From Deltaproteobacteria bacterium (GTDB lineage Bacteria; Myxococcota_A; Polyangia; Haliangiales; JADYYK01), in NCBI GenBank assembly GCA_020853705.1, contig JADYYK010000156.1:1-64000 (forward strand): DNA of 64,000 bases, read 5' to 3'. Numbering within the stretch: the first letter of the stretch is position 1; each line of letters opens with the position of its first letter. Positions 10,145 through 18,177 of the stretch are shown here, piece by piece. Made by a program: the position numbers and the translations under genes. The notes under the pieces are model-generated. The model ran no database searches, was not told the DNA's origin, and worked only from the letters and a program-made list of their open reading frames with translations.

Positions 10145-11074
10145 TCAGACCAGGATCGGGATCGGCGCCGGTACCCGCCCCGCGCGCAGCGCCTCCAGCA
10201 GGGCAGGCGCCTCCGCCCGCGGCACCGCGCAGGTCAGCGCCTCCAGCGCGAGGTCGCCGCGCAGCGCCAGCGCGACCAGCTCGGGGTACAGGTCGGGGTG
10301 ACAGCCGGCGACGCCGAACACGGTCTGATCACGCGCCGCCAGCGCGCCGACATCGATCAGCGCGGCGCCGGCCCGCCCTGGATCGACCAGCGCCAGCGTG
10401 CCCGCCACCGGCAGCATCGCCAGCGCCGCCGCGATCCCGGCCGGTGAGCCGGTGGTGTCGACCACCCGCGCCAGCGCGCCCAGCTCGGCCGCGGGCAGCT
10501 CGTCCTCGCAGCTGACCGCGCGCTTGATTTGCGCCGGGGCCCGCGCGCGCGCCGCGGCGTCGTCGTCGACCGCGATCACGCCCACCCCCTTGCTCAGCAA
10601 GATCTCGCACAGCAGCAGCCCGACGCCGCCGAGGCCGCGCACCACCACGGTGTCGCCTGGCCCCACGCCCAGCCTGGCGTAGGTCGCATAGGCCAGCGCC
10701 CCGTGGCGCGCCAGCGCCGCCAGCGGCCACGCCGCGCGCTCACCCAGCGCCAGCGCGCCCGACAGCGGCAGCACGGGCCGCGCCGGCACCACCACCTCGG
10801 CAGCGAAGCCGCCGTCGCGATCGATCCCGAGCTCGCCTCCGCGCGGACACACCACACCGCGACCGCGTCGGCACAGGTCGCACTCGAAGCAGGCCAGCCA
10901 CGGCGGCACCAGCACGGTCGCCCCGGCCAGCTCGGCGGCCTCGGCGCCCGCGCGCACGACCTCGCCGATCACCGCACCGCCGGCCACCCGCCCCGGCGGC
11001 GCCGCCAGCTCACGCGCCGACACCGCGCAGCCGAGCACACGGATCACCAGCTCGGTCGGAGTGGGCTCGCTCAA
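10145..11074 (-). CDS. zinc-type MDR alcohol dehydrogenase-like protein
   Basis: 309 residues, slightly short for the medium-chain dehydrogenase family. The structural zinc lobe is intact: C62, C65, C68, C76 (C-x2-C-x2-C-x7-C). The Rossmann fold has GLGGVG (residues about 153-158) followed by an acidic VDDD that favours NAD. The usual catalytic-zinc motif GHE is replaced by GAV (residues 33-35), though C16 is present, so normal alcohol oxidation is doubtful. The N-terminal and C-terminal parts are shortened. The substrate is unknown. It begins 14 bases past the stop of the small acidic gene, in the same direction. Confidence 0.72.
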   Translation of the reverse strand: MSEPTPTELVIRVLGCAVSARELAAPPGRVAGGAVIGEVVRAGAEAAELAGATVLVPPWLACFECDLCRRGRGVVCPRGGELGIDRDGGFAAEVVVPARPVLPLSGALALGERAAWPLAALARHGALAYATYARLGVGPGDTVVVRGLGGVGLLLCEILLSKGVGVIAVDDDAAARARAPAQIKRAVSCEDELPAAELGALARVVDTTGSPAGIAAALAMLPVAGTLALVDPGRAGAALIDVGALAARDQTVFGVAGCHPDLYPELVALALRGDLALEALTCAVPRAEAPALLEALRAGRVPAPIPILV

Positions 11075-11087
11075 GGCAAGGGACGTG

Positions 11088-11384
11088 CTAGACGCCGGGC
11101 TCTTCGTCGAGGATGTCGCCGTCGCCGATGTCGACCGAGCCGCTCAGCTCGGGCGGCTCGGCCACGTCGTCCTCGAAGCCCGGGGGCGGCGGGGCGGCTT
11201 CCATGCGCGCGTTGACCGAGGTCGAGTCGTCGGCGGGCCAGCTGCCCGAGGTCGCGGCCTGGCCGCCGGCCATGGCGGCCGGCGCCGCCGCGGCGACGCC
11301 ACCCAGCGAACTCCCCGCGGGCGCATAGCCCATGCGACGACGGTAGCGATCCAGCGCCTCGACCAGCTCTGCGTAGGGGATCAT
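11088..11384 (-). CDS. small acidic protein of unknown function
   Basis: 98 residues. A short helical N-terminus (MIPYAELVEALDRYRRRMG) is followed by an Ala/Gly/Ser-rich linker and a very acidic C-terminus ending GDGDILDEEPGV. No family recognised. The two charged ends joined by a flexible linker could be an adaptor, but this is only inference. It lies 9 bases after the PDZ lipoprotein gene and 13 bases before the dehydrogenase gene, probably within one minus-strand operon. Confidence 0.6.
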   Translation of the reverse strand: MIPYAELVEALDRYRRRMGYAPAGSSLGGVAAAAPAAMAGGQAATSGSWPADDSTSVNARMEAAPPPPGFEDDVAEPPELSGSVDIGDGDILDEEPGV

Positions 11385-11393
11385 GACCCGAGC

Positions 11394-11978
11394 TTAGCGG
11401 ATCTCGCGCGGCGCGGGAACCATGCGCGTCTCGCGCGCCCCGGGCGCCGCGGCGGGCGCGGGCAATGGCGCGGGCACCTCGACCACCGGCGCTGGCTCGC
11501 CTACGATGGTGTAGCGCAGGGTGTGCATGCTGGCGCCTCGCGACACCCCGATGACCAGCTCGCTGGCGCCATGCAGGGTCTCCCACACCGTGAACAGATC
11601 GCCCGGGCGCTCCAGCGAGCGCCCGTTGACCGAGCGCACCACGTCGCCGACGCGCAGGTCGACCGCCGCGAAGCGCGTGCCCACCGCCGCCTTGATGGTC
11701 CAGCCCTGGAAGCGCCCGCCCAAAAGGTCGGCGCCCAGCTCGTACTCGGCCAGCACCGGCGCCGGGCCCGCGGCCAGCACGCGCTCGAGCTCGGCGCGCT
11801 CGATGCTACCCGCCGCGCTCGGCACCACCGGTCGGGCCGTCGCCGGCGCACCGCGCACCGCCTCGTCATCGAGGTAGCCCAGGTTGGTCTCTTCGACCCG
11901 TCGTGGCGCGTGGCTGCAGCCGGCGGTGGCGAGGAGGCTCAGCGCGACAGCAGGGGCCAGGAGCAGGGCGATCCGCAT
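11394..11978 (-). CDS. lipoprotein with GspC-like PDZ domain
   Basis: 194 residues. Signal peptide MRIALLLAPAVALSLL with lipobox ATAGC (Cys about residue 21). Residues about 57-160 look like the region before and including the PDZ domain of type II secretion GspC: IERAELERVL, then GFxI-type GWTIKAAVGTRFAAVDLRVGD, VVRSVNGRSL and a DLFTVWETLHGASELVIGVSR helix-strand. The end is Pro/Ala-rich. GspC itself is a membrane protein with an HR domain, missing here, so this is a lipid-anchored relative, perhaps a periplasmic adaptor. No other secretion gene is nearby. Confidence 0.72.
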   Translation of the reverse strand: MRIALLLAPAVALSLLATAGCSHAPRRVEETNLGYLDDEAVRGAPATARPVVPSAAGSIERAELERVLAAGPAPVLAEYELGADLLGGRFQGWTIKAAVGTRFAAVDLRVGDVVRSVNGRSLERPGDLFTVWETLHGASELVIGVSRGASMHTLRYTIVGEPAPVVEVPAPLPAPAAAPGARETRMVPAPREIR

Positions 11979-11990
11979 GCCCTGACCCTG

Positions 11991-12647
11991 TCACCCACGC
12001 GCGGGTGGGGCAACTTCCGCGAGCACGCGCTCGACCTCCACACACAGCGCCGCGAACACCGCGTCCGCCGGCCGGTCGCCGGGGACCACCACGATGCGCT
12101 CACTGCCTGACAGCTCGCGCGCCAGCGCGCGGTAGGCGTCGGCGACCCGGCGCTGGGTCACCAGCGCGTCGAACAGCTCGTCAGGCCGCCCCGCCAGCCG
12201 GCGCCGCTCGGCGGCGACCTCGGCTGGCAGATCGATCAGCAGGGTCAGGTCGGGCCTGCGCGCGCGCGCGCTCAGCGTGCGCACCCAGGCGCCGTCGGCG
12301 TCCAGGGTCTGGTACGCGAACGACGAGTGGTAGTAGCGATCGGTCAGCACGTGGCGCCCGGCCGCCAGCGCGGGCTCGATCTCGCGCGTGACGTGGTCCA
12401 TGCGATCGGCCGCGAACAGCAGCGCCAGCGCCGCCTTGTCGAAGGGCGCGTGCTGCCCGGCGAGGACCTCGCGGATCAGCCTGCCGACCGGCCCGGTCGA
12501 CGGCTCGCGGGTGGCGTGCGCCGGCCGACCGCTGGCCTCCAGCCAGGCGCGCAGGCGCTCGGTCTGGGTGGTGGTCCCGGCGCCGTCGATGCCCTCGATG
12601 GCGATGAGCAGCGGCGCCACGGCTGGCGTCGTCGGCGTCGCCGGCAT
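11991..12647 (-). CDS. tmk: thymidylate kinase
   Basis: 218 residues, normal length. It converts dTMP to dTDP. Family signatures: IEGIDGAGTTTQ (residues 17-28), the DR(Y/H) motif in LTDRYYHSSFAYQ, and RRPDLTLLIDLP before the lid. The P-loop lysine is Thr25 (GAGTTT where GAGKTT/S is usual). The gene's start codon overlaps the stop of the upstream HEAT/TPR gene by one base (TGATG), so translation is probably coupled. In other bacteria tmk is often near holB; that is not seen here. Confidence 0.92.
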   Translation of the reverse strand: MPATPTTPAVAPLLIAIEGIDGAGTTTQTERLRAWLEASGRPAHATREPSTGPVGRLIREVLAGQHAPFDKAALALLFAADRMDHVTREIEPALAAGRHVLTDRYYHSSFAYQTLDADGAWVRTLSARARRPDLTLLIDLPAEVAAERRRLAGRPDELFDALVTQRRVADAYRALARELSGSERIVVVPGDRPADAVFAALCVEVERVLAEVAPPARG

Positions 12648-14230
12648 CAGGCGTGCGCGGCGCGACGACGCAGCAGATAGGCGACCAGCAGCCCGAGCCC
12701 CGCGATTCCGGCGCCCAGCCCCAGCGCCAGCAGCCAGCGCAGGTCCCTGGCGGCCTCCTTCTGCGCCTCCTCCTTGGCGGCGCCGCGCGCCCCCGGGTGG
12801 CCCGGATCAAGCGCGAACGCCCGCGCCAGCTCGTCGGCGCCGGCGCCCGGCTTGCCTGCGGCGCGCGCCGCCATGCCGCGCGCATAGGCCAGCTCGGCCT
12901 CGGCCTGCTTCGCGGTCGGCCCCTCGGGCGCCACCGAGTAGGCCTTGTCGAAGGCCCGCGCCGCGCCCTGCCAGTCCTGCTTGGCGGACAGCGCCTGGCC
13001 ATGCTCGAAGTAGCCCGCCGCCATCTCGCCGCGGGCCTCGAAGGTCGGCTCCTGCGCCAGCAGGGCGTCATAGCCCGCGATGGCGCCGGCCAGATCGCCC
13101 GCGCTGCGCTTCTGCTGCGCGTCGGCCAGCTGCTTGCGCCAGCCCTGGGCCAGCTCCTCGTCGATGCTGGTGAACAGCTGGCGCGCCAGCTGCGCCGGGG
13201 TGAGGTCGGCGTCGGGCGCCTTGCCGTCACGCGTCTCCAGCGCCTTGCGCAGCTCGACGTCGGCGATCTCGCGATAGGTGAAGTACAGCGGCACCGCCTT
13301 GTCCGACAGCTGCCCGCCCGGCAGCTTCATCTGCCGCTTGGGGGCCTCCTTGGGCGCCGGCCCGGTCACGTAGCGCAGCGTGGCCCAGCGCGCCATGCGC
13401 CGCACCCGCGAGCTCGGGCTGGCGACCAGGCCGAGCACGGCGACCACCGCGTCGGGGTGGCGGGTGTCGCCGTACACTCGCAGCAGCTCGACCTGCTCCT
13501 GCTCGTCGACCGAACCCAGCGCGCGTGAGGGGCGCTGGCGATCCATGCGATCCAGCTGGTAGTTGGCGTAGCGCGCCAGCAGCGCGACCTTGGTCGAGCT
13601 GCGATCCCGCGCCGCCCGCGCCAGCCCCGGCAGCGCCGAGCTGCCCATGCTGCGGATCTGCCGACCGACCTCGTCACGGAACAGATTGCCGAGGTCGGTG
13701 AAGCTCCAGTCCAGCAGCGCGCGCACGGCCTCGTGGCGGTGCGTCGCGGCGATGGCGCGGATGAGCGCGGTCATCTCGAACGCCTCGGTGGCGCCGTCGG
13801 AGACCGGCAGCGCCGCCAGCGCGGCCAGCCAGTCGGCCTCCGCTGGCGGGGCGTCGTCGTCGCCGCGCTTGTCGGCGCGCTTGAGCTTGAAGGTGCCGTC
13901 CTTGCCTGGCAGATCGGCGTCGATGGCGACCAGCGCGCTGCGCAGCGCGGCCACGTCGTTGCGCCGCGGCCCGGTCAGCCGCGCCAGCAGCGAGGCATAG
14001 GCGGCCTCGCCCACGCCGGCCAGGTCGCGCGCCGCGGTCAGACGGGCCTCACCCGTGGCGCCGCGCAGCTTGCCCAGGAGCTCGTCGACCTTGGCGGTCT
14101 GCGCGGGGTCCTCGACCGGCGGCGCGGGCGCCGCGATGGGCGGCTCGCCCACGTCGGGCTCCGCCGCCGCGAGGCTGGAGGAGGCCGCCAGGGTGACCAT
14201 CGCGATGAGCCAGTGCCGCCAGGAACGCAT
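12647..14230 (-). CDS. secreted or inner-membrane HEAT/TPR repeat protein
   Basis: 527 residues from the ATG at 14230, preceded by AGAGAGG at good spacing. A signal peptide (MRSWRHWLIAMVTLAASSSLAAA) leads into helical repeats: HEAT-like segments in the first two thirds (for example GNLFRDEVGRQIRSMGSSALPGLARAARD and HPDAVVAVLGLVASPSSRVRRMARWATLRY), then TPR-like repeats (GDLAGAIAGYDALLAQEPTFEARGEMAAGYFEHG and two more). It ends with one membrane helix (LRWLLALGLGAGIAGLGLLV) and a short basic tail, so most of it should lie in the periplasm. It is probably a protein-interaction scaffold. tmk is coupled behind it. Confidence 0.78.
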   Translation of the reverse strand: MRSWRHWLIAMVTLAASSSLAAAEPDVGEPPIAAPAPPVEDPAQTAKVDELLGKLRGATGEARLTAARDLAGVGEAAYASLLARLTGPRRNDVAALRSALVAIDADLPGKDGTFKLKRADKRGDDDAPPAEADWLAALAALPVSDGATEAFEMTALIRAIAATHRHEAVRALLDWSFTDLGNLFRDEVGRQIRSMGSSALPGLARAARDRSSTKVALLARYANYQLDRMDRQRPSRALGSVDEQEQVELLRVYGDTRHPDAVVAVLGLVASPSSRVRRMARWATLRYVTGPAPKEAPKRQMKLPGGQLSDKAVPLYFTYREIADVELRKALETRDGKAPDADLTPAQLARQLFTSIDEELAQGWRKQLADAQQKRSAGDLAGAIAGYDALLAQEPTFEARGEMAAGYFEHGQALSAKQDWQGAARAFDKAYSVAPEGPTAKQAEAELAYARGMAARAAGKPGAGADELARAFALDPGHPGARGAAKEEAQKEAARDLRWLLALGLGAGIAGLGLLVAYLLRRRAAHA

Positions 14231-14274
14231 CAGGTCGCCTCTCTTAGCAGAGCCGCGCCGCATCCTCAATCCGT

Positions 14275-14712
14275 TCAGTGTGTCGTCCGGGTGGTCTTCA
14301 TGCGCGTCAGGCTGAGGCCCAGCATCTCTTGTCCGTCCTGCTCGAACGCGTAGAAGCGCACCCCCATTCCGACCAGGCTGCGCGGGGACTGCTGGCGATC
14401 CGCATAGTTCAGGTAGTAGTGCCCCTTGACCTCGCCGCGCGCCACGATCTCTGCGTCGCTGTCGGGGGTCGAGAAGCGGACCCGGACCTCGCTGCCCAGC
14501 GGCAGCGGCTCGGGCAGCTCGACGAAGATCCCGCCCTCCGAGATGTTGCGGGCGATGGCCGGGGTGTCGCCGAAGATCTCGCTGGAGATGTCGACCGGGA
14601 ACGCGTTGTCGAAGCGCAACGCGGTGCGCTTGTCGCGTCGCCTCGCCAGCGCGATCCGGGCCAGGGGAGCTGCGGGACGCTGTGCGCGGGCGGCGTTCGG
14701 TCTCGGCGGCAT
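14275..14712 (-). CDS. PilZ-domain protein (c-di-GMP receptor)
   Basis: 145 residues, essentially one PilZ domain with a basic N-terminal tail. The ligand motif is complete: RRDKR (R25-x3-R29) and NISEGG (residues 56-61), followed by the beta-barrel strands GSEVRVRFSTPDSDAEIVARGEVKG and a C-terminal VGMGVRFYAF. It should bind cyclic di-GMP and pass the signal to a partner by contact, for example in motility or exopolysaccharide control. AAGGAG lies just before the ATG. A good minus-strand promoter is visible at 14738-14767. It lies 44 bases upstream of the HEAT/TPR gene, so the two may share a transcript. Confidence 0.88.
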   Translation of the reverse strand: MPPRPNAARAQRPAAPLARIALARRRDKRTALRFDNAFPVDISSEIFGDTPAIARNISEGGIFVELPEPLPLGSEVRVRFSTPDSDAEIVARGEVKGHYYLNYADRQQSPRSLVGMGVRFYAFEQDGQEMLGLSLTRMKTTRTTH

Positions 14713-14737
14713 CAGGACTCCTTCGGGGTTGAGGCTG

Positions 14738-14767
14738 ATCCTAGTGTGGTAGGGGCATGAAGGGCAA
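14738..14767 (-). promoter_or_regulatory. candidate sigma-70 promoter for the PilZ gene
   Basis: On the minus strand: TTGCCC (14767-14762), 18-base spacer, TAGGAT (14743-14738). The predicted transcript starts about 20 bases before the PilZ ATG. Confidence 0.4.
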
Positions 14768-14864
14768 GAAACTACCTTATCCTACATCCGCGATAGCGAC
14801 CGAAGTCATTGAACCTTTCCGCGAAATCGGGCACACAAGGGGCGTGGATCAGGGGAGGTCGTTG

Positions 14865-16322
14865 ATGCGCAGCGTTCGTCTAGCTTCATTGTTGGTGGGT
14901 GCGGGGCTCTTCCTGGCGGCCTGTGGTGACAACGGCACCGCCGACAGCGACGGGGGGATCGACGGCGGCTCGGCTGACGGCGGCGACGCCCGCGTGCCCG
15001 ACGCCACCATCGATGCCCAGCCGGACAGCGCCACCGCCGACGCCGGCCTGCCCGCGCCCAAGCTGGTCGATAGCGACGACGTCACCGCGGCGATCCGTCC
15101 GCGCATCGCGGTCAACGCGAGTGGTCGGGCCCTTGCCGTCTGGCTGGCCAACTGCACCGGCACCAACTGCACCGAGGTGTGGGGCAATAGCTACGTCAAC
15201 GGCAGCTGGGGCACCGCGACCAAGCTGAGCACCCTGACCGGAAACATCCGCGCCTCCGCCGGGGTCGAGTACCCCGACGTCGCCATCGACAGCGCCGGGG
15301 TCGGCCTGGCCGGCTGGCACCAGGAAGATGCCACGCCACGCCAGCGTGTGGTGGTCGCGCGCTGGACCGGCACCGCCTGGGTGGCTCCCGAGCTGCTCGA
15401 CAACAACACCGCCCGCGCCCGTCGCGTGCGCGTCGCGGCCGGCAATGGCACCGCCGTCGCGGTGTGGGAGCAGGGTGACGCCGCGGCCTCCAACCGGGTC
15501 TTCGCTGCCCGCTTCTCGGGGACGACCTGGTCTCCAGGGGCTCGCATCGAGACCAACGAGGTCTCCACCGTCGCCATCTCGCCCGACGTGGGCATGGATC
15601 CGCAGGGCAATGCCACTGCGGCCTGGGTGCAGACGACGCGCGCCGGTAACAACGAGATGTGGGCCAACCGCCTCGATGGTACCAGCGGTAACTGGGGCAC
15701 CGCGGTCGTCATCGGGACCGATCCCAATGGCAGCGCGGTCTCGCCCAGCGTCGCGGTCAGCGCCAACGGGACCGCCATCGTGGTCTGGAACGAGTTTGAC
15801 ACCACCAGCCCGGTTGGTGGCAGCCGCTTCAACATCAAGGCCAATCGCTGGTCTGGCACCGCCTGGGGCACGGCGCAGGTGTCGGTGGAGAACAGCACCT
15901 CGCGCACCAACGATCCTCTGGCGGCCATCGACGCGACCGGGGCCGGCTTCGCGGCCTGGCCCATCGAGATGAGCCCGAACGTGAGCACGGTGGCCAACAC
16001 CATGTCGGCCTCGGGCACCTGGGGCACCCTGCAGCCGGTCGAGCAGTTCAGCGAGGACACCAACAACGTCCACGTGGGCGCTGGCAATGGCAACGCCCTG
16101 GTGGTGTGGAGCCAGGTCACCAGCAGCCAGAACGGTCACATCAAGGGCACCTTCTTCAATGGCTCGGCGGTCGGTCCAGTGCTGGCCATCGAGAACCAGG
16201 ACGGCACCGCGACGGACTGCGACGTCGGCATGGACGCCCAGGGCCTCGCCCACGTGATCTGGATCCAGAACATCGGGCCGAGCAACCGCTCGGACGTCTT
16301 CTCGGCCACCATCCGGCCCTGA
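14865..16322 (+). CDS. lipoprotein with eight W-repeats, probable beta-propeller
   Basis: 485 residues from the ATG at 14865 (AGGGGAGG upstream). Lipobox LAAC places the anchored Cys at residue 20. An Asp/Gly/Ala-rich spacer (to about residue 65) follows. The rest is built from about eight repeats of roughly 50 residues, each with a G-x-A-x-x-x-W core: GRALAVW, GVGLAGW, GTAVAVW, GNATAAW, GTAIVVW, GAGFAAW, GNALVVW and GLAHVIW. This strongly suggests a beta-propeller on the cell surface, possibly an adhesion or glycan-binding protein. No catalytic motif is seen. The epimerase gene starts 2 bases after its stop. Confidence 0.8.
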   Translation: MRSVRLASLLVGAGLFLAACGDNGTADSDGGIDGGSADGGDARVPDATIDAQPDSATADAGLPAPKLVDSDDVTAAIRPRIAVNASGRALAVWLANCTGTNCTEVWGNSYVNGSWGTATKLSTLTGNIRASAGVEYPDVAIDSAGVGLAGWHQEDATPRQRVVVARWTGTAWVAPELLDNNTARARRVRVAAGNGTAVAVWEQGDAAASNRVFAARFSGTTWSPGARIETNEVSTVAISPDVGMDPQGNATAAWVQTTRAGNNEMWANRLDGTSGNWGTAVVIGTDPNGSAVSPSVAVSANGTAIVVWNEFDTTSPVGGSRFNIKANRWSGTAWGTAQVSVENSTSRTNDPLAAIDATGAGFAAWPIEMSPNVSTVANTMSASGTWGTLQPVEQFSEDTNNVHVGAGNGNALVVWSQVTSSQNGHIKGTFFNGSAVGPVLAIENQDGTATDCDVGMDAQGLAHVIWIQNIGPSNRSDVFSATIRP

Positions 16323-16324
16323 CC

Positions 16325-17326
16325 ATGGCCAAGAAGACCCTCGTCACCGGGGCGGCGGGTTTCATCGGCTCCGCGGTCGTGCGTCGCCTGCTGGCGCGCG
16401 GCCGCGAGGTCAAGTGCTACCTCGAGCCCAACGCCCGCCTGACCAACCTCGAAGGCCTCGACGTCGAGCGCATCGAGGGCGACGTCAACGACCGCGACCA
16501 GATCGCCCGCGCCCTCGAGGGCTGCGACAAGCTGTATCACCTGGCCGCGATCTACTCGCTGTGGCTACCCGACGGCTCCAAGATGTACGAGGTCAACGTC
16601 GAGGGCACCAAGACCGTGCTGTGGGCGGCCTACAAGGCCAACCTCGACAAGGTGGTCTACACCAGCTCGATCGCCGCCGTCGGGCTGCGTGACGGCGCGC
16701 CCTCCGACGAGACCGTGGCCTTCAACTACTGGGACGACGCCAACTCGTACATCCGCTCCAAGTGGCTGTCCGAGCGCGACGCCCTGCGCTTCGCCCGCGA
16801 GGGCCTGCCGCTGGTCGTGGTCAACCCGTGCTTTCCGTTCGGCGAGCGCGACATCGGTCCGACCCCGACCGGCAAGTTCATCGTCGAGGCCTTGCGGGGC
16901 CGCGTGCCGGGCTACATGGACGGCGGCTTCTGCGCGGTCGACGTCGAGGACGTCGCCGAGGGTCACATCCTGGCCGACGAGAAGGGCAAGCTGGGCGAGC
17001 GCTACATCCTCGGCGCCCACAACGTGACCTACCGCGACTTCTACAAGGTGGTCGGCGAGGTCGCCAACGTGCGCATCCCCGATCGCAAGATCCCGGGCTG
17101 GTTCACGCGGGGCATCGGCTGGGTCAGCGAGAACGTGTCCAACCGCATCACGCACAAGCCGCCGCAGATCACCTACAAGGCCGCCGCCATGGCGACCCGC
17201 TTCATGTACTTCGACTGCAGCAAGGCCATCCGTGACCTCGGCCTGCCCCAGACCCCGCTGCGCGACTCGGTGGAGCGCTCGGTGGCCTGGTTCCGCGCCC
17301 ATGGCTACGACCGTGTGCAGGGCTGA
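16325..17326 (+). CDS. NAD-dependent epimerase, HpnA-like
   Basis: 333 residues. Extended SDR fold: TGAAGFIGSAVVRRLLARG at the N-terminus, TSSIAAVGLRDG with the catalytic Ser, and YIRSK as the YxxxK pair. The layout NVEGTK, NPCFPFGERDIGPTPTGKFIV and GERYILGAHNVTYRDF closely follows HpnA, the sugar epimerase linked to hopanoid genes. Hopanoid cyclase and other hpn genes are not next to it, so the true substrate is open: a hopanoid-linked sugar, a nucleotide sugar or a dihydroflavonol-like ketone are all possible. Two bases separate it from the propeller lipoprotein gene. Confidence 0.83.
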   Translation: MAKKTLVTGAAGFIGSAVVRRLLARGREVKCYLEPNARLTNLEGLDVERIEGDVNDRDQIARALEGCDKLYHLAAIYSLWLPDGSKMYEVNVEGTKTVLWAAYKANLDKVVYTSSIAAVGLRDGAPSDETVAFNYWDDANSYIRSKWLSERDALRFAREGLPLVVVNPCFPFGERDIGPTPTGKFIVEALRGRVPGYMDGGFCAVDVEDVAEGHILADEKGKLGERYILGAHNVTYRDFYKVVGEVANVRIPDRKIPGWFTRGIGWVSENVSNRITHKPPQITYKAAAMATRFMYFDCSKAIRDLGLPQTPLRDSVERSVAWFRAHGYDRVQG

Positions 17327-17349
17327 CCGCGCCTGCTAGGCTAGCCAGC

Positions 17350-18177
17350 ATGATGATGCGCGCCGCGATCGTCGCTGCGGTCCTCGGGCTGACGACGCTG
17401 GCGCGCGCCGAGGCGCCGGCCCCCGCGCCGCCGCAGACCGCGCCCGAGGAGGTGCCCGCGGCCGACCAGCGCCCGTGGATGGGCGCGCGGGTCGACACTG
17501 ACACCGGCGGTGTGCGCGTGGTCGCGGTGCTGCCCGACACGCCCGCGCTGCGCGCCGGACTGCACAGCGGCGACCTGGTGGTGGCGCTCGACGGCGACAG
17601 CAGCGTGGTCGGCACGTCGGATCAACTGATCGACGCCATCCAGCACCGCAAGGTGGGTGACAAGGCGGTGCTGCGCGTGCAGCGCGCCGGTCAGGATCAT
17701 GAGCTCGAGCTGACCCTGGTCCTCGAGGCGCGCCCGACGCCGACCCAGCGCCTCGCGCGCGCCTGGACCGGCAAGGCCATCCCGGGCCTCGGCGAGCTGC
17801 CCATGCTGGCGGGCACGCTGCCCAGGCTGGCCGCGGGCGAGATCCTGCTGGTCGAGGTCTGGGGCACCTACTGTCGCGCCTGCCGCAGCCTGGCGCCGGT
17901 GCTGACCGCGCTGCACGGCAAGCGCGCCAAGCTGGGCGTCCACGTGCTGGCCGTCAGCTCGGAGCAGGCCTCGCGCGTCCGCCGCTTCCTGCAGCGCCAG
18001 AAGCTGGCCTATCCGGTGGCGTCCGACACCGGCGCGCAGCTGTCACGCAAGCTGCAGATCGAGTACATCCCGACCTTCCTGGCCATCCAGGACGGCAAGC
18101 TGCGCGCGGTGCACATCGGCGCCGGCGACGCCCCGGAGTTTTTCGCCAGCGTCACTGCCATGGTCAAGCGGCGATGA
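17350..18177 (+). CDS. periplasmic PDZ-thioredoxin (TlpA-like) fusion protein
   Basis: 275 residues. Signal peptide (MMMRAAIVAAVLGLTTLARA), a PDZ domain at residues about 42-125 (MGARVDTDTGGVRVVAVLPDTPALRAGLHSGD and so on), then a TlpA/ResA-like redoxin domain with the active-site WGTYCRAC (C175, C178) and the cis-Pro loop at YIPTF. It probably reduces or isomerises disulfides in the envelope, while the PDZ domain picks the client. ATG codons at 17350, 17353 and 17356 are all possible starts. Its stop overlaps the ATG of the VWA gene (ATGA), so the two proteins are made together. Confidence 0.86.
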   Translation: MMMRAAIVAAVLGLTTLARAEAPAPAPPQTAPEEVPAADQRPWMGARVDTDTGGVRVVAVLPDTPALRAGLHSGDLVVALDGDSSVVGTSDQLIDAIQHRKVGDKAVLRVQRAGQDHELELTLVLEARPTPTQRLARAWTGKAIPGLGELPMLAGTLPRLAAGEILLVEVWGTYCRACRSLAPVLTALHGKRAKLGVHVLAVSSEQASRVRRFLQRQKLAYPVASDTGAQLSRKLQIEYIPTFLAIQDGKLRAVHIGAGDAPEFFASVTAMVKRR

